Shown: positions 34,763 to 43,273 of the stretch, piece by piece
Position numbering within the stretch: position 1 is the first letter of the stretch
Layout of the letters: every line of letters begins with the position of its first letter
Position numbers and translations under genes: made by a program
NCBI RefSeq assembly: GCF_000961885.1
Contig: NZ_JZKH01000004.1
Span: 62,001-126,000, forward strand
Source of the DNA: Streptomyces rubellomurinus
GTDB taxonomy: Bacteria > Actinomycetota > Actinomycetes > Streptomycetales > Streptomycetaceae
DNA: 64,000 bases
Reading direction: 5' to 3'
The notes under the pieces: generated by a model
Database searches by the model: none
What the model saw: only the letters and a program-made list of their open reading frames with translations
Told to the model about the DNA's origin: nothing

Positions 34763-36997
34763 GTGTCCGAAACCCTCCACCCGCCGCGATCTGCTGACGA
34801 GCCGAACGACGAGGGACATAGCGGCGAAGATCTCGCGTCTCGGCTGCCGAACTGGGTACAGCCTCGGCAGGAGTATCACCCGCAGCCGCCTGACGCTGTG
34901 CAACCCTCGGTCGGTGAGGCTCCGGAGCCTCCTGCCAGCTACGAGGCGGCCCCGGGCGTCTACACGGTCCCCGGCTCGGTGGCGCACTTCCACCGTCCGG
35001 TCGACGTCGTCGTCGGCGGCGACGTCAAGAAGCTGATCCTCGAGACCCGGAAGCGCGATCTCCTGGAGGGTGAGGAGCAGGACCGAGAGTCTCTCCTGGA
35101 GGAGCCGTTCGTCCGCGACGCGTGGACGGACACCTGGCAGGAAGCCGTCGACCCGGAGACTGGCGGATTGCGGGCACCCGTCCTGGTCGTCGTCGCCCCC
35201 CGCGCGATCGGCGCCACGACCTTCGCGCTGCGCCTGCTGGCCGAGCACACCGGGCCGAGTACCACGCTGGTCAAACTGCACGCGGACTGGAACTCGCCCG
35301 GCCGGACCAGGCTGCCCTTGGAGGAGCGGCACGCCTTCCAGCTCGATCTCAAGGATCCGGAGACCGACCGGGTCTCGGCCGACTTCCTCAACTCGCTCGG
35401 GAAGCATGCCGAGCACCTCGCTGGCTGCGGATCCCACCTGGTACTGACAGTGGCTCAGGAGCTCTGGGACGCGCCCGGACTGGTCGCCCGACACGGTGTA
35501 CAGGTGCTCCGCCTAACGGAGTCCCCCGCCGCAGGCTCCGTGGTGGACGCTCACCTCGAGGCTGGCGGTCACCGCGAGCTGGCAATGGAGATCAGGGCGT
35601 CCACGCAGGCCCAGTCCCAGCTTCAAGGCCTGAATGCCGTGGCGGCGGTTCGGGCGGTTCATCGGATTGTCGCGGTCTGGGAGGAGTACCGCCTTTATCA
35701 GGGAGCCTCGGCCCTGCACCGGAATGGAGCGGACCAGAACGCGGCGAAGACATTCGAGGAGCGCGTGCTGGACGCGCTGTCGGACTGGCGCGAGGAGTTG
35801 GACCAGCTCTTCGGGGACCGGACTGTCGCCCCTAGCAGGATCGACCGCTCGTTGGCGCTTGAGGACCGCTACCTGCTGCTCGCCCTGGCGGTGCGGCAGT
35901 CCGCGTCGGTGTCCCTGGTGTCCGCCGGCGCACGACAGTTGCAGGAGGCGGTGGAGTCGGCGGGCAGCGACCAGACGGCAGGGACGGCCACCCAGGCGGC
36001 GTTCGCGGCCCGTGGTCTGCGTCGTCGGATCCAGGACGTCGGTGCCGCGGTCGATGGGCGCGACATGGTGCTCTTCGACCGACCGGCCTACGGGCGGGCG
36101 GTGCTCGAGTACGTCTGGGACAACTACGAAGTCATGCGCACGCCTCTGCTCCGCTGGCTCGCGAAGCTCGCCGACCAGCCCGAGCCGACGGATCCGGTGG
36201 TCCGGACGCTCGGGTCGCTGGCCCTGCGCCACGGCACCAGGGAACACCTCAACAAGCTGACTGAGCTGACCGCGCCTGACCTGCTGGGCGCCGTCCTCAG
36301 GGCAGTGGTGTCCGACGAGCATGTCGGACGCCTCGTCTGGGCCACGCTCTACCAGTGGGCTGATACGAGCAGCAGTGCGCCCGTCGTGGTGTCCACCTGC
36401 CGCCTCGTTCTGGCCGACTCCGAGGTGAGCGCCGCCGTCGCGAAGATGGCGGTGGTCCGCTTGCGGCGGGTGGCGCAGAGGACCGCTGACCCGGCCGTGC
36501 GGCAGAGCGTGCTCACGGCTTTCGAGGAGCTCTCCCGCCAGCCCGCCGGTCGGGCCCGGCTGGTTGCCGAGGTACGGACCTGGCAGCAGGCGAAGGGCTC
36601 GCCCTGGAGCGGGAGTCTGGCCTTCCTCGCTCTGATGTCGGTGGACAGGCCGGGGCTGCCATGGCTGCTGTCGGGCGACGCGTCGGAGATAGATGTGCAG
36701 CAGGCTCTGGCGGAGCTGCTCGGCAATCCGGACACCGCGAGCGAGACCATCCTGCGGCTCACCGGCTGGATCCGCTCCTGCGCGGGTGAGGCCGATGCCA
36801 GCAGCTACGGGCAGCTCCGCGACCGGCTGCTCGTCCCATTCCGCGGGCACCGGATGCTCCAGGCCGGGATGCAGCTGATGCAGGCGCTCACGGGAAACGT
36901 CACGGCGCAGGGCGTCAACATCGCCGAGGACTTCTACGAACACCTGGTCGGTGCCGATTTCCACGAGGTTTTCGCGCTCGACGGTGCCGCTCGATGA
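34763..36997 (+). CDS. Large protein with degenerate P-loop, cyclase-associated
   Basis: 744 residues, no named family. Residues 1-60 are disordered (Pro/Glu-rich). Residues 76-93 (FHRPVDVVVGGDVKKLIL) resemble the C-terminal tag of the cyclase. VLVVVAPRAIGATTFALRLLA (139-160) has the shape of a Walker A strand-loop-helix, but the loop reads APRAIGATT with Ala in place of the catalytic Lys. HLVLTVAQELWDAPG may be the matching Walker B strand without clear acidic residues. From about 350 the protein is all helical, solenoid-like. No signal peptide. GTG 34763 has AGGGAG. It ends in an ATGA overlap with the next gene. A STAND-like sensor or scaffold is my inference. Confidence 0.7.
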   Translation: MSETLHPPRSADEPNDEGHSGEDLASRLPNWVQPRQEYHPQPPDAVQPSVGEAPEPPASYEAAPGVYTVPGSVAHFHRPVDVVVGGDVKKLILETRKRDLLEGEEQDRESLLEEPFVRDAWTDTWQEAVDPETGGLRAPVLVVVAPRAIGATTFALRLLAEHTGPSTTLVKLHADWNSPGRTRLPLEERHAFQLDLKDPETDRVSADFLNSLGKHAEHLAGCGSHLVLTVAQELWDAPGLVARHGVQVLRLTESPAAGSVVDAHLEAGGHRELAMEIRASTQAQSQLQGLNAVAAVRAVHRIVAVWEEYRLYQGASALHRNGADQNAAKTFEERVLDALSDWREELDQLFGDRTVAPSRIDRSLALEDRYLLLALAVRQSASVSLVSAGARQLQEAVESAGSDQTAGTATQAAFAARGLRRRIQDVGAAVDGRDMVLFDRPAYGRAVLEYVWDNYEVMRTPLLRWLAKLADQPEPTDPVVRTLGSLALRHGTREHLNKLTELTAPDLLGAVLRAVVSDEHVGRLVWATLYQWADTSSSAPVVVSTCRLVLADSEVSAAVAKMAVVRLRRVAQRTADPAVRQSVLTAFEELSRQPAGRARLVAEVRTWQQAKGSPWSGSLAFLALMSVDRPGLPWLLSGDASEIDVQQALAELLGNPDTASETILRLTGWIRSCAGEADASSYGQLRDRLLVPFRGHRMLQAGMQLMQALTGNVTAQGVNIAEDFYEHLVGADFHEVFALDGAAR

Positions 36998-37671
36998 GGT
37001 GGCCGTGGCAGCGGGCCACGGACACCACCGGGTGCCCGCGGCCGTGCCAACTGCCCAGTGCCGAAGAGGGTGTACCGTTCGAGGCAACCTTCACCCTAGT
37101 CTGGCGGCCCGCCTTACGGGGCCGGGTCAATCTGGCGGAGCAGGTCCGTAGCGACATCCGCGCCGCTGCGGCGGAAGTGACCGCCGAGCTGCGACCGGAT
37201 GACCTGCTCGGGGCCGAGGACACCCTGAACGCCGTGCTCGGTGCGCCACACGGACGGCGTACCCCGCACTACCGGCTGCTGTCCGCGAAGTTCGCCCTTC
37301 GCCTGTCGCCCACCGCGCAGGAGACCCTGGCCACCCGGCGGGCCGACACCGAACGGATCAGACGGCTTGAGTTCCTCAAGACGGCCCTCTACGACCACCC
37401 GAACCTCGTGGTGCTCGACCGCCTGGAGCGGACCTCGGCACTTCCGGACGATGCTCAAGTGGCTGGCCTGCAACGACTCTCACGTGCGATGAGGTCCTGC
37501 GATGCCTGGTGGTATCCGCTTCTCGAGCAGTGGGAGGCGGTCGGTGCAGGGTTCAAGGACCTGGAGACCCAGCACGCGGCTATGCAGGTCCTGCTTCGGA
37601 AGTCCGTCGAGGCCCTGATGGCGGCCACCGCGCCACCGGACCGGGCTGTCCCGGATGGACGGGCGGGATGA
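36994..37671 (+). CDS. Hypothetical protein, translationally coupled fifth gene of the cyclase operon
   Basis: 225 residues, no family recognised. Two regions can be seen: an alpha/beta part (VPFEATFTLVWRPALRG, RVNLAEQVRSDIRAAAAEVTAEL, HYRLLSAKFALRLSPTAQ) and a long helical part (ETLATRRADTERIRRLEFLKTAL). The mix of a beta sheet followed by an Ala/Glu/Arg-rich helix is like SPFH/stomatin-type proteins, which is only an impression. Start ATG overlaps the stop of the large gene (ATGA), and its own stop overlaps the next ATG, so all three are probably made in fixed ratio. Confidence 0.7.
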   Translation: MRWPWQRATDTTGCPRPCQLPSAEEGVPFEATFTLVWRPALRGRVNLAEQVRSDIRAAAAEVTAELRPDDLLGAEDTLNAVLGAPHGRRTPHYRLLSAKFALRLSPTAQETLATRRADTERIRRLEFLKTALYDHPNLVVLDRLERTSALPDDAQVAGLQRLSRAMRSCDAWWYPLLEQWEAVGAGFKDLETQHAAMQVLLRKSVEALMAATAPPDRAVPDGRAG

Positions 37672-37865
37672 GAACGGCCCTGTGGCGGATTCTGCTCGCC
37701 CCGCTCACGACCCTGCGGGCGCTCCGCCTCCAGCGGCTCAGCCGCTCGCCGTTTGACTTCGACAGTGCTTGGCGGCAAGCCCGGATGCACTGCGCGCCCG
37801 ACGAGGTCGAGTACCTGTTCCAGTGCCATCTCCAGGAGAGCGAGGCCCGCCAGCCCGAGCCGTAG
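37668..37865 (+). CDS. Small basic protein, last gene of the cyclase operon
   Basis: 65 residues with an amphipathic, basic N-terminal helix (MRTALWRILLAPLTTLRALR) that could lie on a membrane, then an acidic C-terminus (DEVEYLFQCHLQESEARQPEP). Its ATG overlaps the stop of the preceding gene. No family recognised. The tight coupling argues that it is a real gene. Confidence 0.6.
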   Translation: MRTALWRILLAPLTTLRALRLQRLSRSPFDFDSAWRQARMHCAPDEVEYLFQCHLQESEARQPEP

Positions 37866-37937
37866 AGCAGATCGGTCCTCCATCCCAGGCGGACGGCGTT
37901 GGGACCAGGCGAGCCGGACATTGTTGGCGAAGGCTCT

Positions 37938-37978
37938 GTGACTGCGCTCTGTTGCCTGGGGCAATGGAGCGCAGTCAC
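37938..37978 (+). terminator. Terminator of the cyclase operon
   Basis: A 12-bp perfect outer stem (37938-37949 with 37967-37978), a small internal loop and a 5-bp inner stem TTGCC/GGCAA, 72 bases after the last stop. The rest of the 341-base gap up to 38206 holds only the promoter region of the peptidase gene. Confidence 0.75.
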
Positions 37979-38206
37979 TCGAATCGGAAGATGGGGGTTC
38001 CGGCCCTGAGATCCGGGGAGTCAGACAGAAAGCCGGGCAGGGCTCTGGAAGCGGCACTTGGGACGGCTACGGCACATTGACCGTCAGCGGCCGAACGCTC
38101 GGACGCATCCGGGGGCGTGGGGTCAGTTTACTGACATGAGCCTTTCAAAGGCGCGGGTTTGCTGTCACGCTGCTGCTCCCGGCCCGCTTCCCCACGAGAG
38201 GTCCCG

Positions 38207-40042
38207 ATGAGAAGAATCCTGCCTGCCCTGACCGGCGCCGCGCTGTTCGCGGCGGCCGGCCTGACGGTGCTCGCCACCCCCCATGCGGCGAGCGCCGCGG
38301 ACTGCACGCCCGCCCAGGTGGTGGCCAACGGCGGTTTCGAGTCCGGTAGTTCACCCTGGACGGCACCGAGCGGCGCGATCACCGCCGACAGCGGCCAGAG
38401 CGCCCACTCCGGCAACTCCTACGCCTGGCTCGACGGCACCGGTTCGACCCACACCGACACGCTCTCCCAGTCCGTCACCCTCCCCACCGGGTGCGGCGCG
38501 GCGACGCTCGGTTTCTGGCTGCACGTCGACACCGCCGAGACGACCACCAGCACCGCCTACGACACACTCGCCGTCAAGCTCGGCACGACCACCGTGGCCA
38601 CCTACTCCAACCTGGACGCCCAGGACGGGTACGTGCACAAGACCGTCGACGCCTCCGCCTTCGCCGGCCAGACCGTGACGCTCTCCTTCACCGGCACCGA
38701 GGACTCCAGCCTGCAGACCAGCTTCGTGCTGGACGACATCACCCTGGACGCCTCCGGCGGCACCACCCCGCCCCAGCCCGGCGACCCGACCCGCACCCCG
38801 GCCGCACCCGCGTACACCGTCAACCTCACCAGTGACGCCTCCGGCGGCAGTTGGACCGGGCACGAGAGCGTCACCTTCACCAACGCCTCGCCCACCGCGC
38901 TGAACGAGGTGTACCTGCGGCTGTGGGACAACGCCCACGGCAGCTGCCCCAGCACCCCGATCACGGTGACCAACGTGACCGGCGGCACGCCCGCCCCGCT
39001 CAGCGTGAACTGCACCGCGCTCAAGGTCACCCTGCCGGCGCCGCTCGCGCAGGGCCAGAGCGGCACCGTCGGCTTCGACCTCGGCATCACCGTGCCCAGC
39101 GGCGCCGACCGCTTCGGCCACGACGGCGCGTACAACTTCCTCGGCAACGCCCTGCCCGTCCTGGCGATACGCGACGCGGCCGGCTGGCACCTCGACCCGT
39201 ACACCAACAACGGTGAGTCCTTCTACTCGGTCGCCTCGGACTTCACCGTCACCCTGGACCACCCGACGAGCCTGCTGGTGCCCGCGACCGGCACCTCGGT
39301 GGACACCCCCGGCGCGGCCGGCCGGACCGTCACCAAGGCGACCGCGAGCAAGGTGCGCGACTTCGCCTGGGGCGCCGGCCCGTTCACCCGGATCTCCGGC
39401 ACCTCCGCAGCCGGTGTGAAGGTCAACGTGTACTCGGTGGCGGGGATCAGCGCGGCCGACGCCAAATCGATGCTCTCCACCGCGACCTCGGCGGTCGACG
39501 CCCACGCCCAGCGCTTCGGCGCCTACCCGTACGGCGAACTGGACGCGGTGATCGACAACAACTTCTGGTTCGGCGGCATGGAGTACCCGGGCTTCGTCCT
39601 CGACCTGGTCAGCACCACGGCCCTCACCCACGAGATCGCCCACCAGTGGTGGTACGGAATCGTGGGCGACGACGAGTACAACGCCCCCTGGCTGGACGAG
39701 GCCTTCACCGACTACGCCACCGACCTCGCACAGGGGAAGACCGGTAACGGCTGCTGGAACAACGTCTCCTGGGCCTCGTCGGCGGAGAAGATCACCAACT
39801 CCATGGCCTACTGGGACGCCAACTCCTCCCGCTACTCCACGGTCGTCTACGGCTACGGCAAGTGCGCCCTGCACGACCTGCGCCGCACGATCGGCGACAC
39901 CGCGATGACCACGCTGCTGCGCAGCTACGCGCAGGCGCACTGGTACGGCGTGTCCACCACCGCGGAGTTCAAGGCCGCGTCCCAGGCCGCCACCACCGTC
40001 GACCTGACCTCCTTCTGGAGCCAGCACCGCATCGACGGCTGA
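38207..40042 (+). CDS. Secreted M1-family (gluzincin) metallopeptidase
   Basis: 611 residues. Signal peptide with cleavage near HAASAAD. Residues about 35-185 form an N-terminal beta-sandwich resembling a carbohydrate-binding/jelly-roll module (ANGGFESGSSPW..FVLDDITLDASGG). A Pro/Thr linker leads to an aminopeptidase-N-like domain with FGGMEYPGF (the GxMEN-like exopeptidase motif in variant form) and zinc site H475-E-I-A-H479 followed 19 residues later by E498 in DEAFTD. It should cleave N-terminal residues from peptides outside the cell. M1 enzymes are usually longer; this short form lacks the large C-terminal helical domain. A 23-bp hairpin follows the stop. Confidence 0.88.
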   Translation: MRRILPALTGAALFAAAGLTVLATPHAASAADCTPAQVVANGGFESGSSPWTAPSGAITADSGQSAHSGNSYAWLDGTGSTHTDTLSQSVTLPTGCGAATLGFWLHVDTAETTTSTAYDTLAVKLGTTTVATYSNLDAQDGYVHKTVDASAFAGQTVTLSFTGTEDSSLQTSFVLDDITLDASGGTTPPQPGDPTRTPAAPAYTVNLTSDASGGSWTGHESVTFTNASPTALNEVYLRLWDNAHGSCPSTPITVTNVTGGTPAPLSVNCTALKVTLPAPLAQGQSGTVGFDLGITVPSGADRFGHDGAYNFLGNALPVLAIRDAAGWHLDPYTNNGESFYSVASDFTVTLDHPTSLLVPATGTSVDTPGAAGRTVTKATASKVRDFAWGAGPFTRISGTSAAGVKVNVYSVAGISAADAKSMLSTATSAVDAHAQRFGAYPYGELDAVIDNNFWFGGMEYPGFVLDLVSTTALTHEIAHQWWYGIVGDDEYNAPWLDEAFTDYATDLAQGKTGNGCWNNVSWASSAEKITNSMAYWDANSSRYSTVVYGYGKCALHDLRRTIGDTAMTTLLRSYAQAHWYGVSTTAEFKAASQAATTVDLTSFWSQHRIDG

Positions 40043-40056
40043 GGCCCGCCGGACGT

Positions 40057-40104
40057 GGGGCCCGTCTTCGACCTCCCGCCTGCGGGAGGTCGAAGACGGG
40101 CCCC
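40057..40104 (+). terminator. Perfect 23-bp hairpin terminator of the peptidase gene
   Basis: Arms 40057-40079 and 40082-40104 are fully complementary with a 2-base centre. It starts 15 bases after the stop and also faces the end of the convergent monooxygenase-like gene. Confidence 0.85.
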
Positions 40105-40161
40105 TAGTGGTGGCGTGAGGCCGGGGGTGTGCTCACCGGGGAGCACCCGCGCCGAGTTCCG

Positions 40162-40461
40162 CTACGCGGCGCCGTGGACGCCCGGGGCGACGAAGCGGCG
40201 GTGCAGCGGGCTGAACACCACCTCGGGCTCGCCGGAGATGCCGGCCTTCTGGATCGCGGGCGCCAACCGTTCGGCGAAGAACGTCTCGAAGGCCTGCTGG
40301 GACTCCCAGACGTCGGTCACGTGCAGGCCCTGCGCGTCGAACCAGGCGATGTGCACCTGCCCGCCGGCCGGCTCGACCTCCTCCCAGCGGACCTCGTCGC
40401 GCACGGCGTTGTACTGCTCGGGGGTGGTCCCGGCCCACCGCATCGACATCACCACAGCCAT
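40162..40461 (-). CDS. Dimeric alpha/beta-barrel (antibiotic biosynthesis monooxygenase-like) protein
   Basis: 99 residues with the ferredoxin-like pattern of ABM/EthD-type proteins: strand VVMSMRWAG, helix TPEQYNAVRDEVRW, strand HIAWFDAQGLHVTDVWES, helix QQAFETFFAERLAPAIQKAG, and final strand EPEVVFSPLHR. Such small proteins act as heme-independent oxygenases or unknown-substrate dimers. No cofactor motif is expected in this fold. The ATG is at 40461, with GGAGCG upstream. Confidence 0.72.
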   Translation of the reverse strand: MAVVMSMRWAGTTPEQYNAVRDEVRWEEVEPAGGQVHIAWFDAQGLHVTDVWESQQAFETFFAERLAPAIQKAGISGEPEVVFSPLHRRFVAPGVHGAA

Positions 40462-40563
40462 GTCACCGCTCCTTCACTCGCGTCCGCTCCCCGTAGCGGT
40501 TCGATTTCCCGCCTTCCAGCCAACTCCCGTTCAGGCCCGCACGCACGTCGATCCCGCCGCGGG

Positions 40564-41463
40564 CTACTTCTCGACGAAGACGAGGTCCTCGATCGGGCGG
40601 GTCATCCGGAACGTGTTGCCGTTGGTGACCTCGACGACGTGCTGCAGGCCGATGATGCTGTCCTGCTGCTCGGGCACGTGGAACTCGTCGGCGCCGCCCG
40701 CGAGGTAGGCGGGCAGGCAGGTCAGGGAGGGGCCGAACAGGCGGACGTAGTCGGCGAGGCGGCGGAACAGCTTGGGGACGATGACCTGGTCGTCGGTGAG
40801 CGTGGCGAGGCTGTCGATCTTCACGCCGCTGGTGGTCTCGTCGTACGACCAGACGCTGCCCGGGACCTTGTCGTCCCGGGCCTGCTGGGCGGTGGCGGCC
40901 ATGTCCGCCCGCAGGTCCTCGGGCAGGTTGCCGTAGAACGTCGGGTAGACCAGGCCGCGGGCGAGCAGGTGGTGGTTGGCGGTCCGGTTCAGCATGGCGA
41001 CGGTGACGTCGACGCGGGTCCCGCTCCTGGCGGGCTTCGGCGAGTTGCCGATCATCGGCGCGTCGCCGCGCCCGACCAGGGCGACGCAGCGCCCGTAGAG
41101 GTCGGCGCCGGAGGTGAGGATGTAGCCGGGGACGGTCTGCGGGGTGGAGGCGGTGACCTTCTCCTCCGGGTCCTGGACGACCTGGCTGAAGCCCAGCCAG
41201 CTGAGCATCTCGTCGCGGGCGGCGTGTGCCCCCTTGTCCAGCGGCTGGTGGACGAAGGTCGGGCCGGCGCCCTTGTAGTGGGTCTCGGTGGCGTCGATCC
41301 CGTCCACCCGGATCGAGGCGCCGCCGAACTCGTCGCGCTTGACGCGGTGCTCGCCGGGGACCTCGCACCAGAAGCCCGGGTCCTGCGGGGTGAAGTGGAC
41401 GGTGTCGCCGTCCGGCCGGTCGCCGAGGATCCGGTACGAGCCGGTGATGAGCAGCATGGGCAT
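40564..41463 (-). CDS. Thermonuclease (SNase)-like protein
   Basis: 299 residues, cytoplasmic by absence of a signal peptide. The N-terminal half resembles the OB fold of staphylococcal nuclease: DGDTVHFTPQDPGFW (the D-G-D-T of family strand 2), IRVDGIDATETHY (R-x-x-x-I-D-A-x-E, with the catalytic-site Arg and Glu positions retained) and DKGAHAARDEMLSWLGF. The C-terminal half (DQVIVPKLFRRLADYVRLFG) is not recognised. ATG 41463 with a GGAGGG site gives MPMLLITGSYR. The family is often simply called 'nuclease'; activity is inferred. Confidence 0.72.
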   Translation of the reverse strand: MPMLLITGSYRILGDRPDGDTVHFTPQDPGFWCEVPGEHRVKRDEFGGASIRVDGIDATETHYKGAGPTFVHQPLDKGAHAARDEMLSWLGFSQVVQDPEEKVTASTPQTVPGYILTSGADLYGRCVALVGRGDAPMIGNSPKPARSGTRVDVTVAMLNRTANHHLLARGLVYPTFYGNLPEDLRADMAATAQQARDDKVPGSVWSYDETTSGVKIDSLATLTDDQVIVPKLFRRLADYVRLFGPSLTCLPAYLAGGADEFHVPEQQDSIIGLQHVVEVTNGNTFRMTRPIEDLVFVEK

Positions 41464-41578
41464 GGTTTCCCTCCGTGTCCGATCGGGTGCCCATTGTTGC
41501 TCGGTACCCGAACCGCCTGTGGGGGCCAGGAGGGAGCGGCGAGTCCGCGGATGGCGCGAGTCCGCCGGTGGCACGAGA

Positions 41579-41607
41579 ACGGCCCCGCCGGGGTGCGGCG
41601 GGGCCGT
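41579..41607 (-). terminator. Terminator of the O-methyltransferase gene
   Basis: A perfect 11-bp stem ACGGCCCCGCC/GGCGGGGCCGT with a 7-base loop, 21 bases after the stop of the leftward gene. Confidence 0.7.
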
Positions 41608-41628
41608 GCCGGGCTCGGGTGGTTCGGG

Positions 41629-42690
41629 TCAGCCGACGCGGCCGGGGTTCTTGCGGGCCACGACGGCGCCGTTGGCGCCGGTCGCCTCGAAGGAGATGGT
41701 CCGGGGGTCCTCGAAGCCGGTGTCGGTGAGCCAGCGCGTGAGCTCGTCCGCGGAGTAGCTCTGGCCGCCCTCGGTCGAGACGATCATGTTCATCCCCATG
41801 AGGGCCGCGTTCGCGGGCCCCGTGTGCTCGGAGTCGAGCATCAGCTCGCAGAGGATGATCGCGCCGCCGTCCTCCAGCGCGTCGTAGCACTTGGCGAGCA
41901 GCTTCCGGCCGGTGCTCTCGTCCCAGTCGTGGAGCACGTTGCTCAGCAGGATCACGTCGTGGCCCGGCGGCAGGGACGCATCGGACAGGAAGTCGCCGGC
42001 CGCGGCGTGCACGGCCTCGCCCACCCCCGCCTCGCGCGCTTTCTGCTCGATGACGCCGCACACGTGGTCGAGCTCGACCACCGTCGCCGACAGCTGCGGG
42101 TAGCGCTGGCAGAGCACGATCGGGAACGCCCCCGACCCGCCGCCGACGTCCAGCAGCCGGCGGTGGGCGCCGAAGTCGTAGGCCTCGCCCAGCGTCCGCG
42201 CGGTCGACATCGAGAGGGAGTGCATCGCCTCCCAGAACAGTCGCGTCATCACCTGGTCGTCCGCGCCGAACAGGCTGTCCTGCGTGGCCGGGTCCCAGGT
42301 GAGCGGCTTGTCGGTGCGCAGCGCTTCGACGATGCGGTGCCAGGCCGGGTACTCGCGCTGGTCGCAGTAGCGCACGAGCCCGCCGAAGTAGCGGGGCCGG
42401 CCCTCGACGAGGAACTCCTCGGCGAGGGGGGAGTTGCGGTACCGGCCGTCGTCCTTGGTCAGCAGCCCCAGCGAGGTGAGGGCGGCCAGGAACATGTCCG
42501 CCGGCCGCTCCCGGAGGTCCAGCCGCGCGGCCAGGTCCTCCCGGGTGAGCGCCTGCCCGTCGGCCAGCTCGGTGAACAGCCCCGTCTCCACCCCGGCCGC
42601 GAGCGTTTTGAACTGCCAGAACGCGGACGTCAGTTGCATCAGCGGCACCGGGGACGGCATGTCACGGTCGGTTTCCGGCAGGTTCGTCAA
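41629..42690 (-). CDS. O-methyltransferase (acetylserotonin O-methyltransferase family)
   Basis: 353 residues. N-terminal dimerisation winged helix (LMQLTSAFWQFKTLAAGVETGLF; LTREDLAARLDLRERPADMFL), then a Rossmann domain with motif I LLDVGGGSGAFPIVLCQRYP, acidic VVELDHVC, and the motif VILLSNVLHDWDE, where the His and following Asp are catalytic-type residues (H-D-W) of the COMT/HIOMT group. This group methylates hydroxyl groups of small aromatic or polyketide substrates. TTG 42690 is used because GGAGGAGAG stands seven bases before it; ATG 42660 is internal. No biosynthetic cluster surrounds it. Confidence 0.85.
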   Translation of the reverse strand: MTNLPETDRDMPSPVPLMQLTSAFWQFKTLAAGVETGLFTELADGQALTREDLAARLDLRERPADMFLAALTSLGLLTKDDGRYRNSPLAEEFLVEGRPRYFGGLVRYCDQREYPAWHRIVEALRTDKPLTWDPATQDSLFGADDQVMTRLFWEAMHSLSMSTARTLGEAYDFGAHRRLLDVGGGSGAFPIVLCQRYPQLSATVVELDHVCGVIEQKAREAGVGEAVHAAAGDFLSDASLPPGHDVILLSNVLHDWDESTGRKLLAKCYDALEDGGAIILCELMLDSEHTGPANAALMGMNMIVSTEGGQSYSADELTRWLTDTGFEDPRTISFEATGANGAVVARKNPGRVG

Positions 42691-42899
42691 GTCTCTCTCC
42701 TCCAACTCGGTCGAGCGTCGACTGTTCGCGGGCAGGCCGAACCGGACGACCCCGGGCCGGGCGCCGCCGCCCGGCAAATATGGCATGGGCACGGAGCTTT
42801 TTCGGGCCCTCGGAGGCAAGACGGGACGGGTGGGAAGAAAGAGTCGCACGGGGCGGGGGAGGCGGCCGCGCGGGGCGGCCGCCTCCCCCGGGAGTGGAG

Positions 42900-43073
42900 T
42901 CAGTCCTTCCCCACGTCCTTGACCTTCTCGGCCGCCTGCTTGAGGTCGCTCTTCATCTGCTTGCCCCGGCCCTCGGCCTCGACGACCGGGTCGTCCATGG
43001 CCTTGCCGGCGGCCTCCTTGGCCTTGCCGTGGGCCTTCTCCGCGATGTTGCGCAGCTTGTTCTCGGTGCCCAT
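42900..43073 (-). CDS. CsbD-family general stress protein
   Basis: 57 residues, hydrophilic and helical (NKLRNIAEKAHGKAKEAAGK, then AEGRGKQMKSDLKQAAEKVKD). This is the CsbD pattern of a small sigma-B-regulated protein. ATG 43073 follows GAGGAGCG. First of the stress-related genes in this district. Confidence 0.85.
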   Translation of the reverse strand: MGTENKLRNIAEKAHGKAKEAAGKAMDDPVVEAEGRGKQMKSDLKQAAEKVKDVGKD

Positions 43074-43273
43074 CGGGCGCTCCTCTCGTCGTTCCGCCCG
43101 TGCGGGGCGGTCGGTTCGTGGTGCCGAGTGCGGGGGCCGGTCGGTCGATCCCCCGGCAGCGTCTGCCCCGGATCGGCGTTTCCACACCGGGCGGTCGAAG
43201 TCCACCCCCCGGCCGCGTCGACCCGGGCACGGCCGGGGGTGTGGGCCGAGGCCGTGCGGGCACCCGCCGTACC

